Part shown: positions 37,155 to 45,889 of the stretch, piece after piece
How the letters are laid out: each line of letters opens with the position of its first letter
How positions within the stretch are numbered: the first letter of the stretch is position 1
Source: Pyxidicoccus parkwaysis
Lineage (GTDB): Bacteria; Myxococcota; Myxococcia; Myxococcales; Myxococcaceae
Direction: 5' to 3'
Assembly (NCBI RefSeq): GCF_017301735.1
Contig: NZ_CP071090.1
Coordinates: 5,694,001 to 5,758,000 of the forward strand
Length of the DNA stretch: 64,000 nucleotides
The notes under the pieces: model-generated
Databases searched by the model: none
Told to the model about the DNA's origin: nothing
What the model saw: only the letters and a program-made list of their open reading frames with translations
Made by a program: the position numbers and the translations under genes

Positions 37155-38063
37155 ATGCGCACCGTCCTCCTCGCCCTCGCGTTGTCCACTGTCGGCTGCG
37201 TCGTCGATGCGGGTGGTGATGAGCCCCTCTGCACCGCGTCCACCTGCACCGAGCCGCACCGCACGCAGTGCGTGGTGGAGGGCGGCGAGGCGCGGTGCCT
37301 GTGTGACTCGGGCTACGTGGCGCGCCCCAGTGGTGCGTGTGAAGTGGTGAGCGAGGCCAACTGCGCGGAGCACGCCGGGGACACGTCGGAGCCGGACGAC
37401 TGCCAGGCCCGCGCGCGGACGCTGGTGCCGGACGGGCGGGCCAATGCGCGGAGCATCACCCCGATTGGAGACCTGGACTTCTTCCGCTTCGACGCGCGAG
37501 CGGGCCGCATCTACTCGGTGACGGTGGTGCCCGAGGGAGGCAGCCTGCTGCCGCGCGTGGACGCGTTCGACCAGGGTGGCGTGTGGCTGGATGCGGTGGA
37601 TGGCCGGCCTCGCGCGGAGATGACCTTCAAGACGCCCACCACGGCGCCCTACTTCCTGCGCGTGAGTCACTCGCCGGTGGACATCTCCGCGGCGACGGGC
37701 AACTACATCCTCACCTTCAACGAGCTGGGTGATGACGACCACGGGGACGACGCGGCCACGGCCACGCATGTGACGCCCGACGCGTTCAAGTCTGTCTACG
37801 GCCGGCTCCAGTTCCAGCGCGACGAGGACTGGTTCGCCTTCAGCGCGAGCAGCACGAGTCAGTACCGCATCGTCTTCGAGGGAGGCTCGGGCCGAGTGTT
37901 GCCGGTGGTGGAGGTGTACCTCTCCAGCGACGTGCAGCATCCGCTCTTCACGCGGCGCAATCCCGTCGTGGACTTCACGGTGCCATCGGGTGGCACGGCG
38001 TTCATGGTGATGTACCTGCCCGATGGTGGACAGGGCAGCTACGGGTTCACCTTCCTGGAGTAG
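37155..38063 (+). CDS. Lipoprotein with EGF-like and PPC-type domains
   Basis: 302 aa. The lipoprotein signal (LLALALSTVGCVVD) is followed by a Cys-rich EGF-like segment (LCTASTCTEPHRTQCVVEGGEARCLCDSGY). Two beta domains follow with the pattern DLDFFRFDARAGRIYSVTV and EDWFAFSASSTSQYRIVF, which resemble bacterial pre-peptidase C-terminal domains. Such proteins are usually surface-exposed and are not enzymes themselves. GGAG is 7 nt before the ATG, which lies 2 nt after the SDR stop, so the two are translationally coupled. Confidence 0.72.
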   Translation: MRTVLLALALSTVGCVVDAGGDEPLCTASTCTEPHRTQCVVEGGEARCLCDSGYVARPSGACEVVSEANCAEHAGDTSEPDDCQARARTLVPDGRANARSITPIGDLDFFRFDARAGRIYSVTVVPEGGSLLPRVDAFDQGGVWLDAVDGRPRAEMTFKTPTTAPYFLRVSHSPVDISAATGNYILTFNELGDDDHGDDAATATHVTPDAFKSVYGRLQFQRDEDWFAFSASSTSQYRIVFEGGSGRVLPVVEVYLSSDVQHPLFTRRNPVVDFTVPSGGTAFMVMYLPDGGQGSYGFTFLE

Positions 38064-38088
38064 GCCCCGAGCGTGGTAAACGAGAGGG

Positions 38089-38484
38089 ATGCCACGCACC
38101 TTCCAGGCAGGCGACACCTTCACCCACGTGCGCGAGTGTGACCGGTACCGGCCCATCTACTACGCGGGTGCTTCCGGGGACTTCAACCCCATCCACATCG
38201 ACCCCGAGGCGGCCAAGACGGTAGGCCTCGGCGGCAACATCCTCCAGGGGCTGTGCACGCTGGGCTGGGCCGTGGAGGCGCTGGCCGTCTTCGTGGGAGA
38301 CCCGGGCCGGGTGCGCCGCGTGCGGGTGCGCTTCTCCAAGCCCGTGCGCCCCGAAGACACGATTACCTTCCAGGGCAAGGTCACCTCCGTGAAGGACGGC
38401 CGGCTCACCGCGGAAATCTCCGCCACCAACCAGCGCGGCGAGGACGTCCTGAAGGGCGCCGTCGTCGAAGCCTCCATCGAGTAA
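38089..38484 (+). CDS. MaoC/HadB-like hydratase
   Basis: 131 aa, single hot-dog fold. The hydratase-2 motif is GDFNPIHIDPEAAK, with the catalytic Asp and His in D-x4-H spacing. It should hydrate or dehydrate (R)-3-hydroxyacyl thioesters, as the catalytic half of the mycobacterial HadAB dehydratase. GAGAGGG precedes the ATG. The partner gene follows 5 nt later. Confidence 0.88.
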   Translation: MPRTFQAGDTFTHVRECDRYRPIYYAGASGDFNPIHIDPEAAKTVGLGGNILQGLCTLGWAVEALAVFVGDPGRVRRVRVRFSKPVRPEDTITFQGKVTSVKDGRLTAEISATNQRGEDVLKGAVVEASIE

Positions 38485-38489
38485 ACGCC

Positions 38490-38969
38490 ATGGCCCTCGA
38501 CAAGCGCTTCATCGGCCGTGAGTACGGCCCCTTCGTCTACACCCTGGGCGCGGAGAAGATGCGCGAGTTCGCTCTCGCCGTCGGCGGCGCGCAGCCTGGT
38601 GCCGGCACTCCCGGAGACCCGCTCCCGCACGTGAGCCCGCTGCTCCACGATGCGCAAGCCGCGAAGTCCGGTCCGTATGGGGACCTGATTGCGTTCCCCA
38701 GCTTCGCCGTCGTGTTCGCCATCCGCCCCTTCAGCGCCGCGCTGTCGGACCCGGAGATGGCCATCGACATCAAGATGGTGGTGCACGGTGAGCAGGAGTT
38801 GGAGTTCCTGGACGTCATGCGTCCCGGCGACGTGATGACGACCACCGGCCGCATCGAGAACATCTACGAGAAGGCCCGCATGGGCTTCGTCATCGTCACC
38901 ACCGAGTCGCGCAACCAGCACGGCAAGGTCGTGGTGAAGGGAACGTGGACCGGCGTGGTGCGGAGCTGA
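38490..38969 (+). CDS. MaoC-dehydratase N-terminal domain (HadA-like) protein
   Basis: 159 aa. Its N-terminus (LDKRFIGREYGPFVYTLGAEKMREFALAVG) matches the FAS1-like/MaoC_dehydrat_N family that pairs with a catalytic MaoC domain. It lacks the D-x4-H motif, as expected for the non-catalytic, substrate-binding HadA-type subunit. Together with the HadB-like gene it should form a heterodimeric 3-hydroxyacyl dehydratase. The order here is B then A, the reverse of mycobacteria. Confidence 0.85.
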   Translation: MALDKRFIGREYGPFVYTLGAEKMREFALAVGGAQPGAGTPGDPLPHVSPLLHDAQAAKSGPYGDLIAFPSFAVVFAIRPFSAALSDPEMAIDIKMVVHGEQELEFLDVMRPGDVMTTTGRIENIYEKARMGFVIVTTESRNQHGKVVVKGTWTGVVRS

Positions 38970-38981
38970 AGCACCGCCGAT

Positions 38982-39872
38982 TCAGCCCGCGACGATGACG
39001 CCCTCGTCGAGGAGCTGCGCGAGGATGCGCGCCGTATCCAGGCGCGTCATCCCCGAGAGGGCGAACAAGTCCTCATAGGTCACCGCGCCGTCAATCTGCG
39101 CCAGCACGAAGCCGGCGCGGTGGTCCAGGTTCAGCCAGATGATGTCGTCCGGCTGCAGGCGCACGCGGGGCACCCGCCCCAGGTCACCGAGCTTGGACTC
39201 CAGCATCGCCATCAGCATCCGCTCACTGCGCTGCCGCAGTGCCTCGACGCGCGGGTCTCCCGGCGCCAGCTCCTGCGCCTTGAAGAGCAGGTCCACCGCG
39301 CCCGAGTGGTCATCCAGCTCCAGCAGGTCCTCCGCGCCACGCAGCAGCTGCTCCAGCTCGCCTTCACCCGAGGGCACGCCGTACTCCTGCGTGTCCCCCT
39401 GCGAAGCCCCTGCCTCCGGCGTGTCGTTGTCGCTGTCCTCCAGCGCGAAGACCTGCGGCTCCTCGGAGTCGTCCTCACGCGCGAGCAAATCCATCGCATC
39501 CATGCGTCCGCCGCCCGGCGTCTCCGGCAGGAACACCGGCGCGGGCGTCTTCCAGCTCGCCCCTTCCTGCTGCGGACCGCCCTGCCCTTCCGCCCACGCG
39601 CCCCAGTCGCCCTCCAACGACGGAGCGGCCGGAACCACCTTCCCCATCACCTGCGTCTGGAACGGCACCACCTCCGCCGGAGGCGGTGAGAAGGGCGTCA
39701 CATTCCCCGCGGACTGCGAGGCCACCGCGGCGTCCAGATACTCCTTCGCGCGGACATTGCCCGGGTCCAACTCGAGCGCGCGCTCGAACAGCCGCTGCGC
39801 GCCCCGGAGGTCGCCACTGAGGCGCAGCCACAGCCCTGCTTCGATGAGCTGATTGGCGCGCTGGACACTCAT
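38982..39872 (-). CDS. TPR-like protein downstream of the Hsp70 paralogue
   Basis: 296 aa. The N-terminus contains a TPR-like unit (GLWLRLSGDLRGAQRLFERALELDPGN), a low-complexity middle, a second TPR-like segment near 180-205 (LLFKAQELAPGDPRVEAL), and a C-terminal module running GFVLAQIDGAVTYEDLFALSGMTRLDTARILAQLLDEGVIVAG. This last module resembles part of the J protein two genes upstream (LSLVGRVERIDQVLARSSLGEARTIAVLLALRAKGAIV). It starts immediately after the Hsp70 stop (TAG then ATG), so translation is coupled. It is probably a substrate adaptor or co-chaperone (inference). Confidence 0.75.
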   Translation of the reverse strand: MSVQRANQLIEAGLWLRLSGDLRGAQRLFERALELDPGNVRAKEYLDAAVASQSAGNVTPFSPPPAEVVPFQTQVMGKVVPAAPSLEGDWGAWAEGQGGPQQEGASWKTPAPVFLPETPGGGRMDAMDLLAREDDSEEPQVFALEDSDNDTPEAGASQGDTQEYGVPSGEGELEQLLRGAEDLLELDDHSGAVDLLFKAQELAPGDPRVEALRQRSERMLMAMLESKLGDLGRVPRVRLQPDDIIWLNLDHRAGFVLAQIDGAVTYEDLFALSGMTRLDTARILAQLLDEGVIVAG

Positions 39873-41714
39873 CTAGCGCCTCATCCCGCTCTGGCTGGAG
39901 CCCCGCAGCACCGAGAGAGAGCCCGACAGCAGCTCGCACGCCCGCGTGAGCGCGCCCACGTCCTCGTTGTCCCGCACGCGGCGCGCATGCTCCAGCGCCT
40001 GCTCCGCCCGGGGCATCACGTCCGGCCCCAGGCCTCCACCGCCCGGCAGCAGCCGCGCCCGCGTCAGCGCATCCACCAGGTCGCGCGCCAGCGAGTCCAG
40101 CTGAACGCGCTTCGCCTTCAGCTCCTCGGACATGCGCGCGGCCACGAGGTACTCGCGCTGCTCGTCCATGATGCGCTTCAGCTCCTCCTCCGTCAGCCCG
40201 CTGGACGCGGTGACGGTGATGGACTGGCGCAGGCCCGTGTCGCGGTCCTTCGCGTGCACGGAGACGATGCCCTCCGCGTTGATGTCGAACGTCACGTCGA
40301 TTTCCACCTGCCCGCGCAGCGCCTCGCGCAGGCCGGTGAGGACGAACTCGCCCAGCAGCTCGTTCTGGTGCGCCAGCTCGTGCTCGCCCTGCAGCACCAT
40401 GATTTTCACCACGCGCTGGAAGTCCTTCGACGTGGCGAACGTCTCCGTCGCCGACGTGGGCACCGTGGTGTTCTTCGGGATGAGGCGCCGCACGAAGCCG
40501 CCCGCAATCGCCACGCCCAGGCTCTGCGGTGTCACGTCCAGCAGGAGCAGCTCGCTCTCCTGCACCACCAGCGCGTGCGCCTGGATGGCCGCTCCCAGCG
40601 CGACGACCTCCTCAGGGTGCACGCCCTTGCACGGCTCACGGCGGAAGTAGCCGCGCACCGCTTCCACGACCTTCGGCATGCGCGACATGCCGCCGACGAG
40701 GATGACCTCCTTCAGCTCCGAGGGGCGCACGCCCGCCTCGCCCAGCACCTCGGTGGTGATGCCCACCACGCGCTCGGCGAGGTCCGTCGTCAGGTCCTCC
40801 AGCTTGTCGCGCGTGAGCGTGGACTGGAGGTGCAGCGCGGCCCCGCCTCCGGGCGGCGTGCTGATGAAGGGCAGGTTGAGCTGCGCCTCGCGCACGCCGG
40901 ACAGCTCCACCTTCGCCTTCTCCGCCGCGTCCTTGAGCCGCTGCAAGGCCATGCGGTCCTTGCGCAGGTCGATGCCGTGCTCCTTCGCGAAGCCGAACAC
41001 CAGCCACTCGATGATGCGGTTGTCCCAGTCCTCTCCGCCCAGGTACGTGTCGCCACCGGTGGCCACCACGTCGAAGACGCCCTGGTTGATTTCCAGCACC
41101 GACACGTCGAACGTGCCGCCGCCCAAATCCAATACCGCCACGCGCCCGTTCACCGTGCGGCCGAAGCCGTAGGCCAGCGCCGCCGCGGTGGGCTCGTTGA
41201 TGATGCGCAGCACCTCCAGCCCGGCGATGCGCCCCGCGTCCTTGGTGGCCTGCCGCTGGGCGTCGTTGAAGTACGCGGGCACGGTGATGACGGCCTTGCT
41301 CACGGGCCGGCCGAAGTGCGCCTCCGCGTCCACCTTCAGCTCCTGGAGGATCATCGCGCTGATCTCCGGAACCGACAGGTCCCTGCCGCCCATGCGGATG
41401 CGCAAATCGTCGTGCTGCCCGGCCACGACTTCGTAGGGCAGCGAGCGCAGCGCGTTCTGCACCTCGTGCGAGGAGAACTTCCGGCCGATGAGCCGCTTCG
41501 CGGCGTACACCGTCTCCTGCGGATTCGTAATCGCCTGGCGCTTGGCGATGCTGCCCACCAGCCGCTTGCCGTTCTTCGACACGGCCACCACGGACGGCGT
41601 GAGCGCCTGGCCCGTGCGGTTCTTGATGACGATGGGCTGGCCGTCCTGGACGGTGGCGACGATGCTGTTCGTCGTGCCCAGGTCGATGCCTATGAGGGGT
41701 TCGGCTTCAGCCAT
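39873..41714 (-). CDS. Hsp70/DnaK-family paralogue
   Basis: 613 aa. The ATPase domain shows phosphate-1 IGIDLGTTNSIVA, connect-1 NEPTAAALAYGFG, phosphate-2 VLDLGGGTFDVSVLEI and the adenosine motif VILVGGMSRMPKVVEAV. The substrate domain follows with LLLDVTPQSLGVAIAGG and a shortened C-terminal lid. No GrpE gene is adjacent. M. xanthus has Hsp70 paralogues (SglK, StkA) that control exopolysaccharide and social motility, and this gene could belong to that group, but I cannot identify it as either. It sits between a J-domain protein gene, 20 nt upstream, and a TPR protein gene, directly downstream. Confidence 0.9.
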   Translation of the reverse strand: MAEAEPLIGIDLGTTNSIVATVQDGQPIVIKNRTGQALTPSVVAVSKNGKRLVGSIAKRQAITNPQETVYAAKRLIGRKFSSHEVQNALRSLPYEVVAGQHDDLRIRMGGRDLSVPEISAMILQELKVDAEAHFGRPVSKAVITVPAYFNDAQRQATKDAGRIAGLEVLRIINEPTAAALAYGFGRTVNGRVAVLDLGGGTFDVSVLEINQGVFDVVATGGDTYLGGEDWDNRIIEWLVFGFAKEHGIDLRKDRMALQRLKDAAEKAKVELSGVREAQLNLPFISTPPGGGAALHLQSTLTRDKLEDLTTDLAERVVGITTEVLGEAGVRPSELKEVILVGGMSRMPKVVEAVRGYFRREPCKGVHPEEVVALGAAIQAHALVVQESELLLLDVTPQSLGVAIAGGFVRRLIPKNTTVPTSATETFATSKDFQRVVKIMVLQGEHELAHQNELLGEFVLTGLREALRGQVEIDVTFDINAEGIVSVHAKDRDTGLRQSITVTASSGLTEEELKRIMDEQREYLVAARMSEELKAKRVQLDSLARDLVDALTRARLLPGGGGLGPDVMPRAEQALEHARRVRDNEDVGALTRACELLSGSLSVLRGSSQSGMRR

Positions 41715-41734
41715 GGGGAACCAACGTCTTCATC

Positions 41735-43084
41735 CTAGAACGTCCAGCGCAGCTTCTTGAGGGCTGCCTTCGCCTCGGCGTTTTCAGGGTCCAGCTTCGT
41801 TGCGTCCTCGAAGGCCCGCTTGGCGAGCTTCTTCGATCCGGCGTCCATCAGCACCTTTCCGAGCAGCACATGGTGCTCCACCCGCCCCGGCTCCAGGTCC
41901 ACGGCGCGCTGCGCCAGCGACTTCACCTCCCCCACATCCTGGCCAAGCTGGTACCCCAGCCGCGCGGCGCGGAAGGCGGCCTCGGTGCTCTGGTCGTCCA
42001 GCGAGCTGGCGAGCTTGTACGCCGCATACGCACCGGGGGCGTCCAGGCCCTGCTCCAGCTGACGGCCCCGCGCCAGCTCATTGGCGGCGCGCTGCGCGTC
42101 GTGGCGGCGGCGGGCCTCCACCAGCAGCGTGGCGACCTCGCGATTCTTCGGGTCCAGCGTCTGCACCTGATGGAAGTCCTGGTACGCGCGCTCCCAGTCC
42201 CCCCGGGCAACGGCCGCCTTTCCGCGAGCCACCAGCTCCGTCAGCTTGCCGGTGCGCGCGAGGTACGGATGCCGGGCGAGCCGCGCCTGACGCTCGGCCC
42301 GGCGGGCCTCGCTCTCCGCGTCATTCACGGGCGCGGGGGCGGGCGGAGGCGGCGCGCGCGGAGGCACCGGGCGAGGAGGCGGCGCGACGGGCCGGGGCGG
42401 CGGGGAGTAGGCCACGTGGACCGGAGGCGGCTCCGGGGTGAGCGGTGGCGGAGGCTCGGGCGGAGGCGGCGCCACCGGAGGCGGCGTGGCGGCCGCGACG
42501 GCACGGCCCAGCGCGGGGTTCGCCTTGAGGTACGCCTCCAGCTTGTCCGGCTGGGTGAGGACGTTGTGGGCGTCGGTGAGGCGCCGGAAGATGCGCTCCA
42601 TGCGGGCGCGGAAGCTGCCCAGGTTCTTCCCGAAGTAGCGGTCCGGATGGAAGCGCCGCGAAGCGTTGTAATACGCCTGCTTCACGTCCGCCGCCGAGGC
42701 GCCCGGCTTCACGCCCAGCACGGTGAAGTGGTCCATCGAGTCCAGCGAGCGCTCCAGCTCGATGATTTCCTTCTTCCGCTCCGGCTCGAGGTCCACCTCC
42801 TCGAGCAGCGCCGCGTCCACCGCGGGCGCCGGCTGGTTGCGGGCCACCACGCGCGCGGGGACGATGGCGCCCTTGGCGCGCAGCGCCAGCAGCACGGCGA
42901 TGGTGCGCGCCTCGCCGAGCGACGAGCGCGCCAGCACCTGGTCGATGCGCTCCACCCGGCCGACGAGGGACAGCACCGTGCCCTCCTCCGCGGTGAGCTG
43001 GAGGCGAGCGAAATCCAGTTGGGGCACCGTGGCGATGTGGTCCGTCCGGGCCCCCAGCCCGACGATCGTGTTTGGCGCGCTCAC
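41735..43084 (-). CDS. J-domain protein with TPR C-terminus
   Basis: 449 aa from the GTG at 43084 (VSAPNTIVGLG); no Shine-Dalgarno is seen and the frame extends upstream. Four parts are visible. The N-terminal module of about 80 residues includes LSLVGRVERIDQVLARSSLGEARTIAVLLALRAKGAIV. A J domain at about 125-190 has the HPD motif in RRFHPDRYFG. A Pro-rich linker follows, then a C-terminal TPR-like region (GKAAVARGDWERAYQDFHQVQTLDPKNREVATLLVEARRR and KRAFEDATKLDPENAEAKAAL). It is cytoplasmic and would stimulate the Hsp70 encoded next. Confidence 0.85.
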   Translation of the reverse strand: MSAPNTIVGLGARTDHIATVPQLDFARLQLTAEEGTVLSLVGRVERIDQVLARSSLGEARTIAVLLALRAKGAIVPARVVARNQPAPAVDAALLEEVDLEPERKKEIIELERSLDSMDHFTVLGVKPGASAADVKQAYYNASRRFHPDRYFGKNLGSFRARMERIFRRLTDAHNVLTQPDKLEAYLKANPALGRAVAAATPPPVAPPPPEPPPPLTPEPPPVHVAYSPPPRPVAPPPRPVPPRAPPPPAPAPVNDAESEARRAERQARLARHPYLARTGKLTELVARGKAAVARGDWERAYQDFHQVQTLDPKNREVATLLVEARRRHDAQRAANELARGRQLEQGLDAPGAYAAYKLASSLDDQSTEAAFRAARLGYQLGQDVGEVKSLAQRAVDLEPGRVEHHVLLGKVLMDAGSKKLAKRAFEDATKLDPENAEAKAALKKLRWTF

Positions 43085-43190
43085 AGGGACGGTCCGCGAA
43101 AGGGCAGCGGGAGTGCCCAGACTAGGGTTCCGGACGCGAAGCGTCAAACGTCCGTTACAGGGTTTTCCGGGATTCTTGGGTGATGTTGCG

Positions 43191-44444
43191 TCAGAGCGCG
43201 GCCAGGACGCGCTCGACGATGGCCAGGCCCTCGTCCAGCTCCTGGGTGGTGACGACGAAGGGAGGCGCGAAGCGCACCGTGCGGTCCCCGGCGGCATTCA
43301 CCAGGAGCCCGGCCTCGCGCAGGCTGGCGATGACGGGGGCGACATCACGGTCCAATTCCAGGCCCAGCAGCAGGCCCTGGCCGCGCACCGCGACGATGCG
43401 GCCTGCGGGCAGACGCGCCTGGAGCTCCCGGGCGCGGGCGAGGAAGTGCGCGCCCTTCTCGGTGACGGCCTTCAGCGTCTCGGGCTGGCGGAGGATGCGC
43501 AGCACCACGTTGGCGGCGGCGGCCGCGACGAGGTTGCCGCCGAAGGTGGAGCCGTGCGTGCCGGGAACGAGGCTCGAGCCCAGCTCCTCGCGGCAGAGCA
43601 TGGCGCCGATGGGCAGGCCGTTGCCGAGCGCCTTGGCGACGCTGATGGCGTCCGGGCGGATGCCCTCGTGCATGAAGCCGAAGGGCTTGCCGGTGCGGCC
43701 CATGCCCGTCTGCACCTCGTCCACGAGGAGCAGCAGCCCCTTCTCGTCGCACAGCGCGCGCAGGGCGGTGAGGAAGCCCGGAGGCGCCATGCGCACGCCG
43801 CCCTCGCCCTGGATGGGCTCCACCAGAATCGCGGCGGAGGAAGGCCCCACCGCGGCGCGCACGGCGTCGATGTCACCGTAGGGCAGGTGCTTGAAGCCGG
43901 CGGGCAGCGGCTCGAAGCCGGCGTGGTACTTCGGCTGGCCGGTGGCGGTGACGGTGGCCAGGGTGCGGCCGTGGAAGCTCTTCTCGAAGGAGATGACCTC
44001 GAAGCGCTCCGGCGTGCCGCGGTCCTTCATCACCTTGCGGGTCAGCTTGAGGAGCGCCTCGTTGGCCTCGCCGCCCGAGTTGCAGAAGAAGGCGCGCGGC
44101 AGGCCAGACCACTCGGTGAGCTGCGCGGCAAGGTCAATCTGCGGCTGCGAATAGAAGACGTTGGAGACGTGCCACAGCGAGTCGAGCTGCGCCTTGGCCG
44201 CGGCCGTCACCTCGGGGTGGCAGTGGCCGAGCGAGCACGTGGCGATGCCGCCGAGCAAATCGAGGTACTCGCGCCCGTCCGCGTCCCAGACCCGCGTCCC
44301 CTTGCCCCGCACCAGGACGACGGGCTGCTGCTTGTAGTTCTGCAGCAGGTGCCGCTTCGCCTTCTGGATGATGGCGTCGTTGGCGGGCGTGGGAGCGGAA
44401 GCCGGAGCAGCGGGAGACGGCGGGGGTTGCGACAAGGCGGTCAT
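43191..44444 (-). CDS. argD: Acetylornithine aminotransferase family enzyme
   Basis: 417 aa, class III PLP aminotransferase. FFCNSGGEANEALLKL, FEKSFHGRTLATVTATGQPKY, VEPIQGEGGV, LLVDEVQTGMGRTGKPF and the PLP-lysine segment ISVAKALGNGLPIGAM are present. The GIATCSLGHCHP motif is typical of ArgD. It converts N-acetylglutamate semialdehyde to N-acetylornithine in arginine synthesis; succinyl-ornithine activity cannot be excluded. An extra Pro/Ala-rich leader of about 22 residues precedes the enzyme. GAAGAAGG directly precedes the ATG. Confidence 0.9.
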   Translation of the reverse strand: MTALSQPPPSPAAPASAPTPANDAIIQKAKRHLLQNYKQQPVVLVRGKGTRVWDADGREYLDLLGGIATCSLGHCHPEVTAAAKAQLDSLWHVSNVFYSQPQIDLAAQLTEWSGLPRAFFCNSGGEANEALLKLTRKVMKDRGTPERFEVISFEKSFHGRTLATVTATGQPKYHAGFEPLPAGFKHLPYGDIDAVRAAVGPSSAAILVEPIQGEGGVRMAPPGFLTALRALCDEKGLLLLVDEVQTGMGRTGKPFGFMHEGIRPDAISVAKALGNGLPIGAMLCREELGSSLVPGTHGSTFGGNLVAAAAANVVLRILRQPETLKAVTEKGAHFLARARELQARLPAGRIVAVRGQGLLLGLELDRDVAPVIASLREAGLLVNAAGDRTVRFAPPFVVTTQELDEGLAIVERVLAAL

Positions 44445-44465
44445 CCTTCTTCTTCAGGGCCTGGA

Positions 44466-44484
44466 AGCGCGCATATAGCGCGCT
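44466..44484. repeat. Short perfect inverted repeat at the end of hslU
   Basis: AGCGCGC and GCGCGCT flank ATATA and overlap the hslU stop codon. It could be a transcript-end or attenuator hairpin between hslU and argD. No T-run follows. Confidence 0.4.
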
Positions 44485-45877
44485 AGAGGATGTAGCGCGA
44501 CAGGTCCTCGTCCTGGACGATGGAGGTCAGGCGTTCACGCACATAAGCCGCATCCACCTGGAAGTCGCGGGGGCCCATCTCCGTGGCGGAGAAGGACACC
44601 TCGTCGAGCAGCCGCTCGAGCACCGTGTGCAGTCGCCGAGCGCCGATGTTCTGCGTGCGCTCGTTGGCCTGCTGGGCGATGCGCGCCAATTCCGTGACGG
44701 CGTCGTCGGTGAACGTCAGACGCACGCCCTCGGTGGCGAGCAGCGCGGTGTACTGGCGCAGCAGCGAGTTCTTCGGCTCGCGCAGGATGCGCACGAGGTC
44801 CTCACCGGACAGGGGCTCGAGCTCCACGCGGATGGGGAAGCGGCCCTGCAATTCGGGGATGAGGTCGCTGGGCTTGGAGACGTGGAAGGCGCCCGCGGCG
44901 ATGAAGAGCATGTGGTCCGTCTTCACCATGCCGTACTTGGTGGTGACGGTGGAGCCCTCGACGATGGGGAGGATGTCGCGCTGCACGCCCTCGCGCGACA
45001 CGTCCGGGCCGCCGCTGCCCTTGGCGCCCTCGCGGCTGGCAATCTTGTCGATTTCGTCGATGAAGACGATGCCGCTGGACTCGGCGCGGACGACGGCCTC
45101 GCGCTGCACGCGGTCCGGGTCCACGAGCTTCGCGGCCTCTTCCTGGCGCAAAAGCTGGAGCGCCTCGGGCACGCGCACGCGGCGGCGGCGCGTCTTGTTC
45201 ATGCCCGGCATGTTCTTGAAGAGGTCCTGGAGGTTGACGCCAATCTCCTCCATGCCCTGGCCGGAGAAGCCGCGCATGAAGGTGGGCGCGGAGTCGGCGG
45301 TCTCCACCTCGATGTACTGGTCATCGAGGGTGCCGGCGCGCAATTGGGCGCGGAGCTTCTCGCGCTCGGAGTCGCCCAGGGGCTTGGGCGCGGGCTGCGG
45401 CGGCGGGGTGAAGCCGAAGGGCGGCGGCGAGGACGGGCGCGAGCCTCCGCCGTGGAGCAGGTCCATGAGACGGTCCTCGGCGAGCTCCTCGGCGCGGGGG
45501 CGGACCTTCTCGGTCTCCTCCTCGCGGACGAGGGAGATGGCGGCCTCGACGAGGTCGCGAATCATGGACTCGACGTCGCGGCCGACGTAGCCGACCTCGG
45601 TGAACTTGGAGGCCTCCACCTTGACGAAGGGGGCCTGGGCGAGCTTCGCGAGACGGCGGGCAATCTCCGTCTTCCCCACGCCGGTGGGGCCAATCATGAT
45701 GATGTTCTTGGGGTGGATTTCGTCGCGCAGGTCATCGGTCACCTGCTGGCGGCGCCAGCGGTTGCGCAGGGCGATGGCCACGGCGCGCTTGGCGGCGTTC
45801 TGCCCGACGATGTAGCGGTCGAGCTCGCTGACGACCTCGCGAGGCGTGAAGGCGGACATCTTTCGCTGTTCGGCCAC
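44483..45877 (-). CDS. hslU: ATP-dependent protease ATPase subunit HslU
   Basis: 464 aa. An AAA+ unfoldase that feeds the HslV peptidase. FTPREVVSELDRYIVGQ, Walker A GPTGVGKTEIARRLA and Walker B GIVFIDEIDKIA are intact, and the intermediate I-domain contains a Gly/Pro-rich stretch (SRPSSPPPFGFTPPPQPAPK). The C-terminal tail SRYIL matches the pore-docking end needed to activate HslV. The GTG at 45877 has AGGAG 8 nt upstream; an ATG six codons later would also work. It starts 12 nt after hslV ends. Confidence 0.97.
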   Translation of the reverse strand: MAEQRKMSAFTPREVVSELDRYIVGQNAAKRAVAIALRNRWRRQQVTDDLRDEIHPKNIIMIGPTGVGKTEIARRLAKLAQAPFVKVEASKFTEVGYVGRDVESMIRDLVEAAISLVREEETEKVRPRAEELAEDRLMDLLHGGGSRPSSPPPFGFTPPPQPAPKPLGDSEREKLRAQLRAGTLDDQYIEVETADSAPTFMRGFSGQGMEEIGVNLQDLFKNMPGMNKTRRRRVRVPEALQLLRQEEAAKLVDPDRVQREAVVRAESSGIVFIDEIDKIASREGAKGSGGPDVSREGVQRDILPIVEGSTVTTKYGMVKTDHMLFIAAGAFHVSKPSDLIPELQGRFPIRVELEPLSGEDLVRILREPKNSLLRQYTALLATEGVRLTFTDDAVTELARIAQQANERTQNIGARRLHTVLERLLDEVSFSATEMGPRDFQVDAAYVRERLTSIVQDEDLSRYIL

Positions 45878-45889
45878 GGGTGGTGACTC

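Noticed and set aside
39873..41714. Calling the Hsp70 paralogue sglK or stkA
   Set aside because: No grpS-like gene is adjacent and I cannot compare the sequence with those proteins here, so the symbol is left empty.
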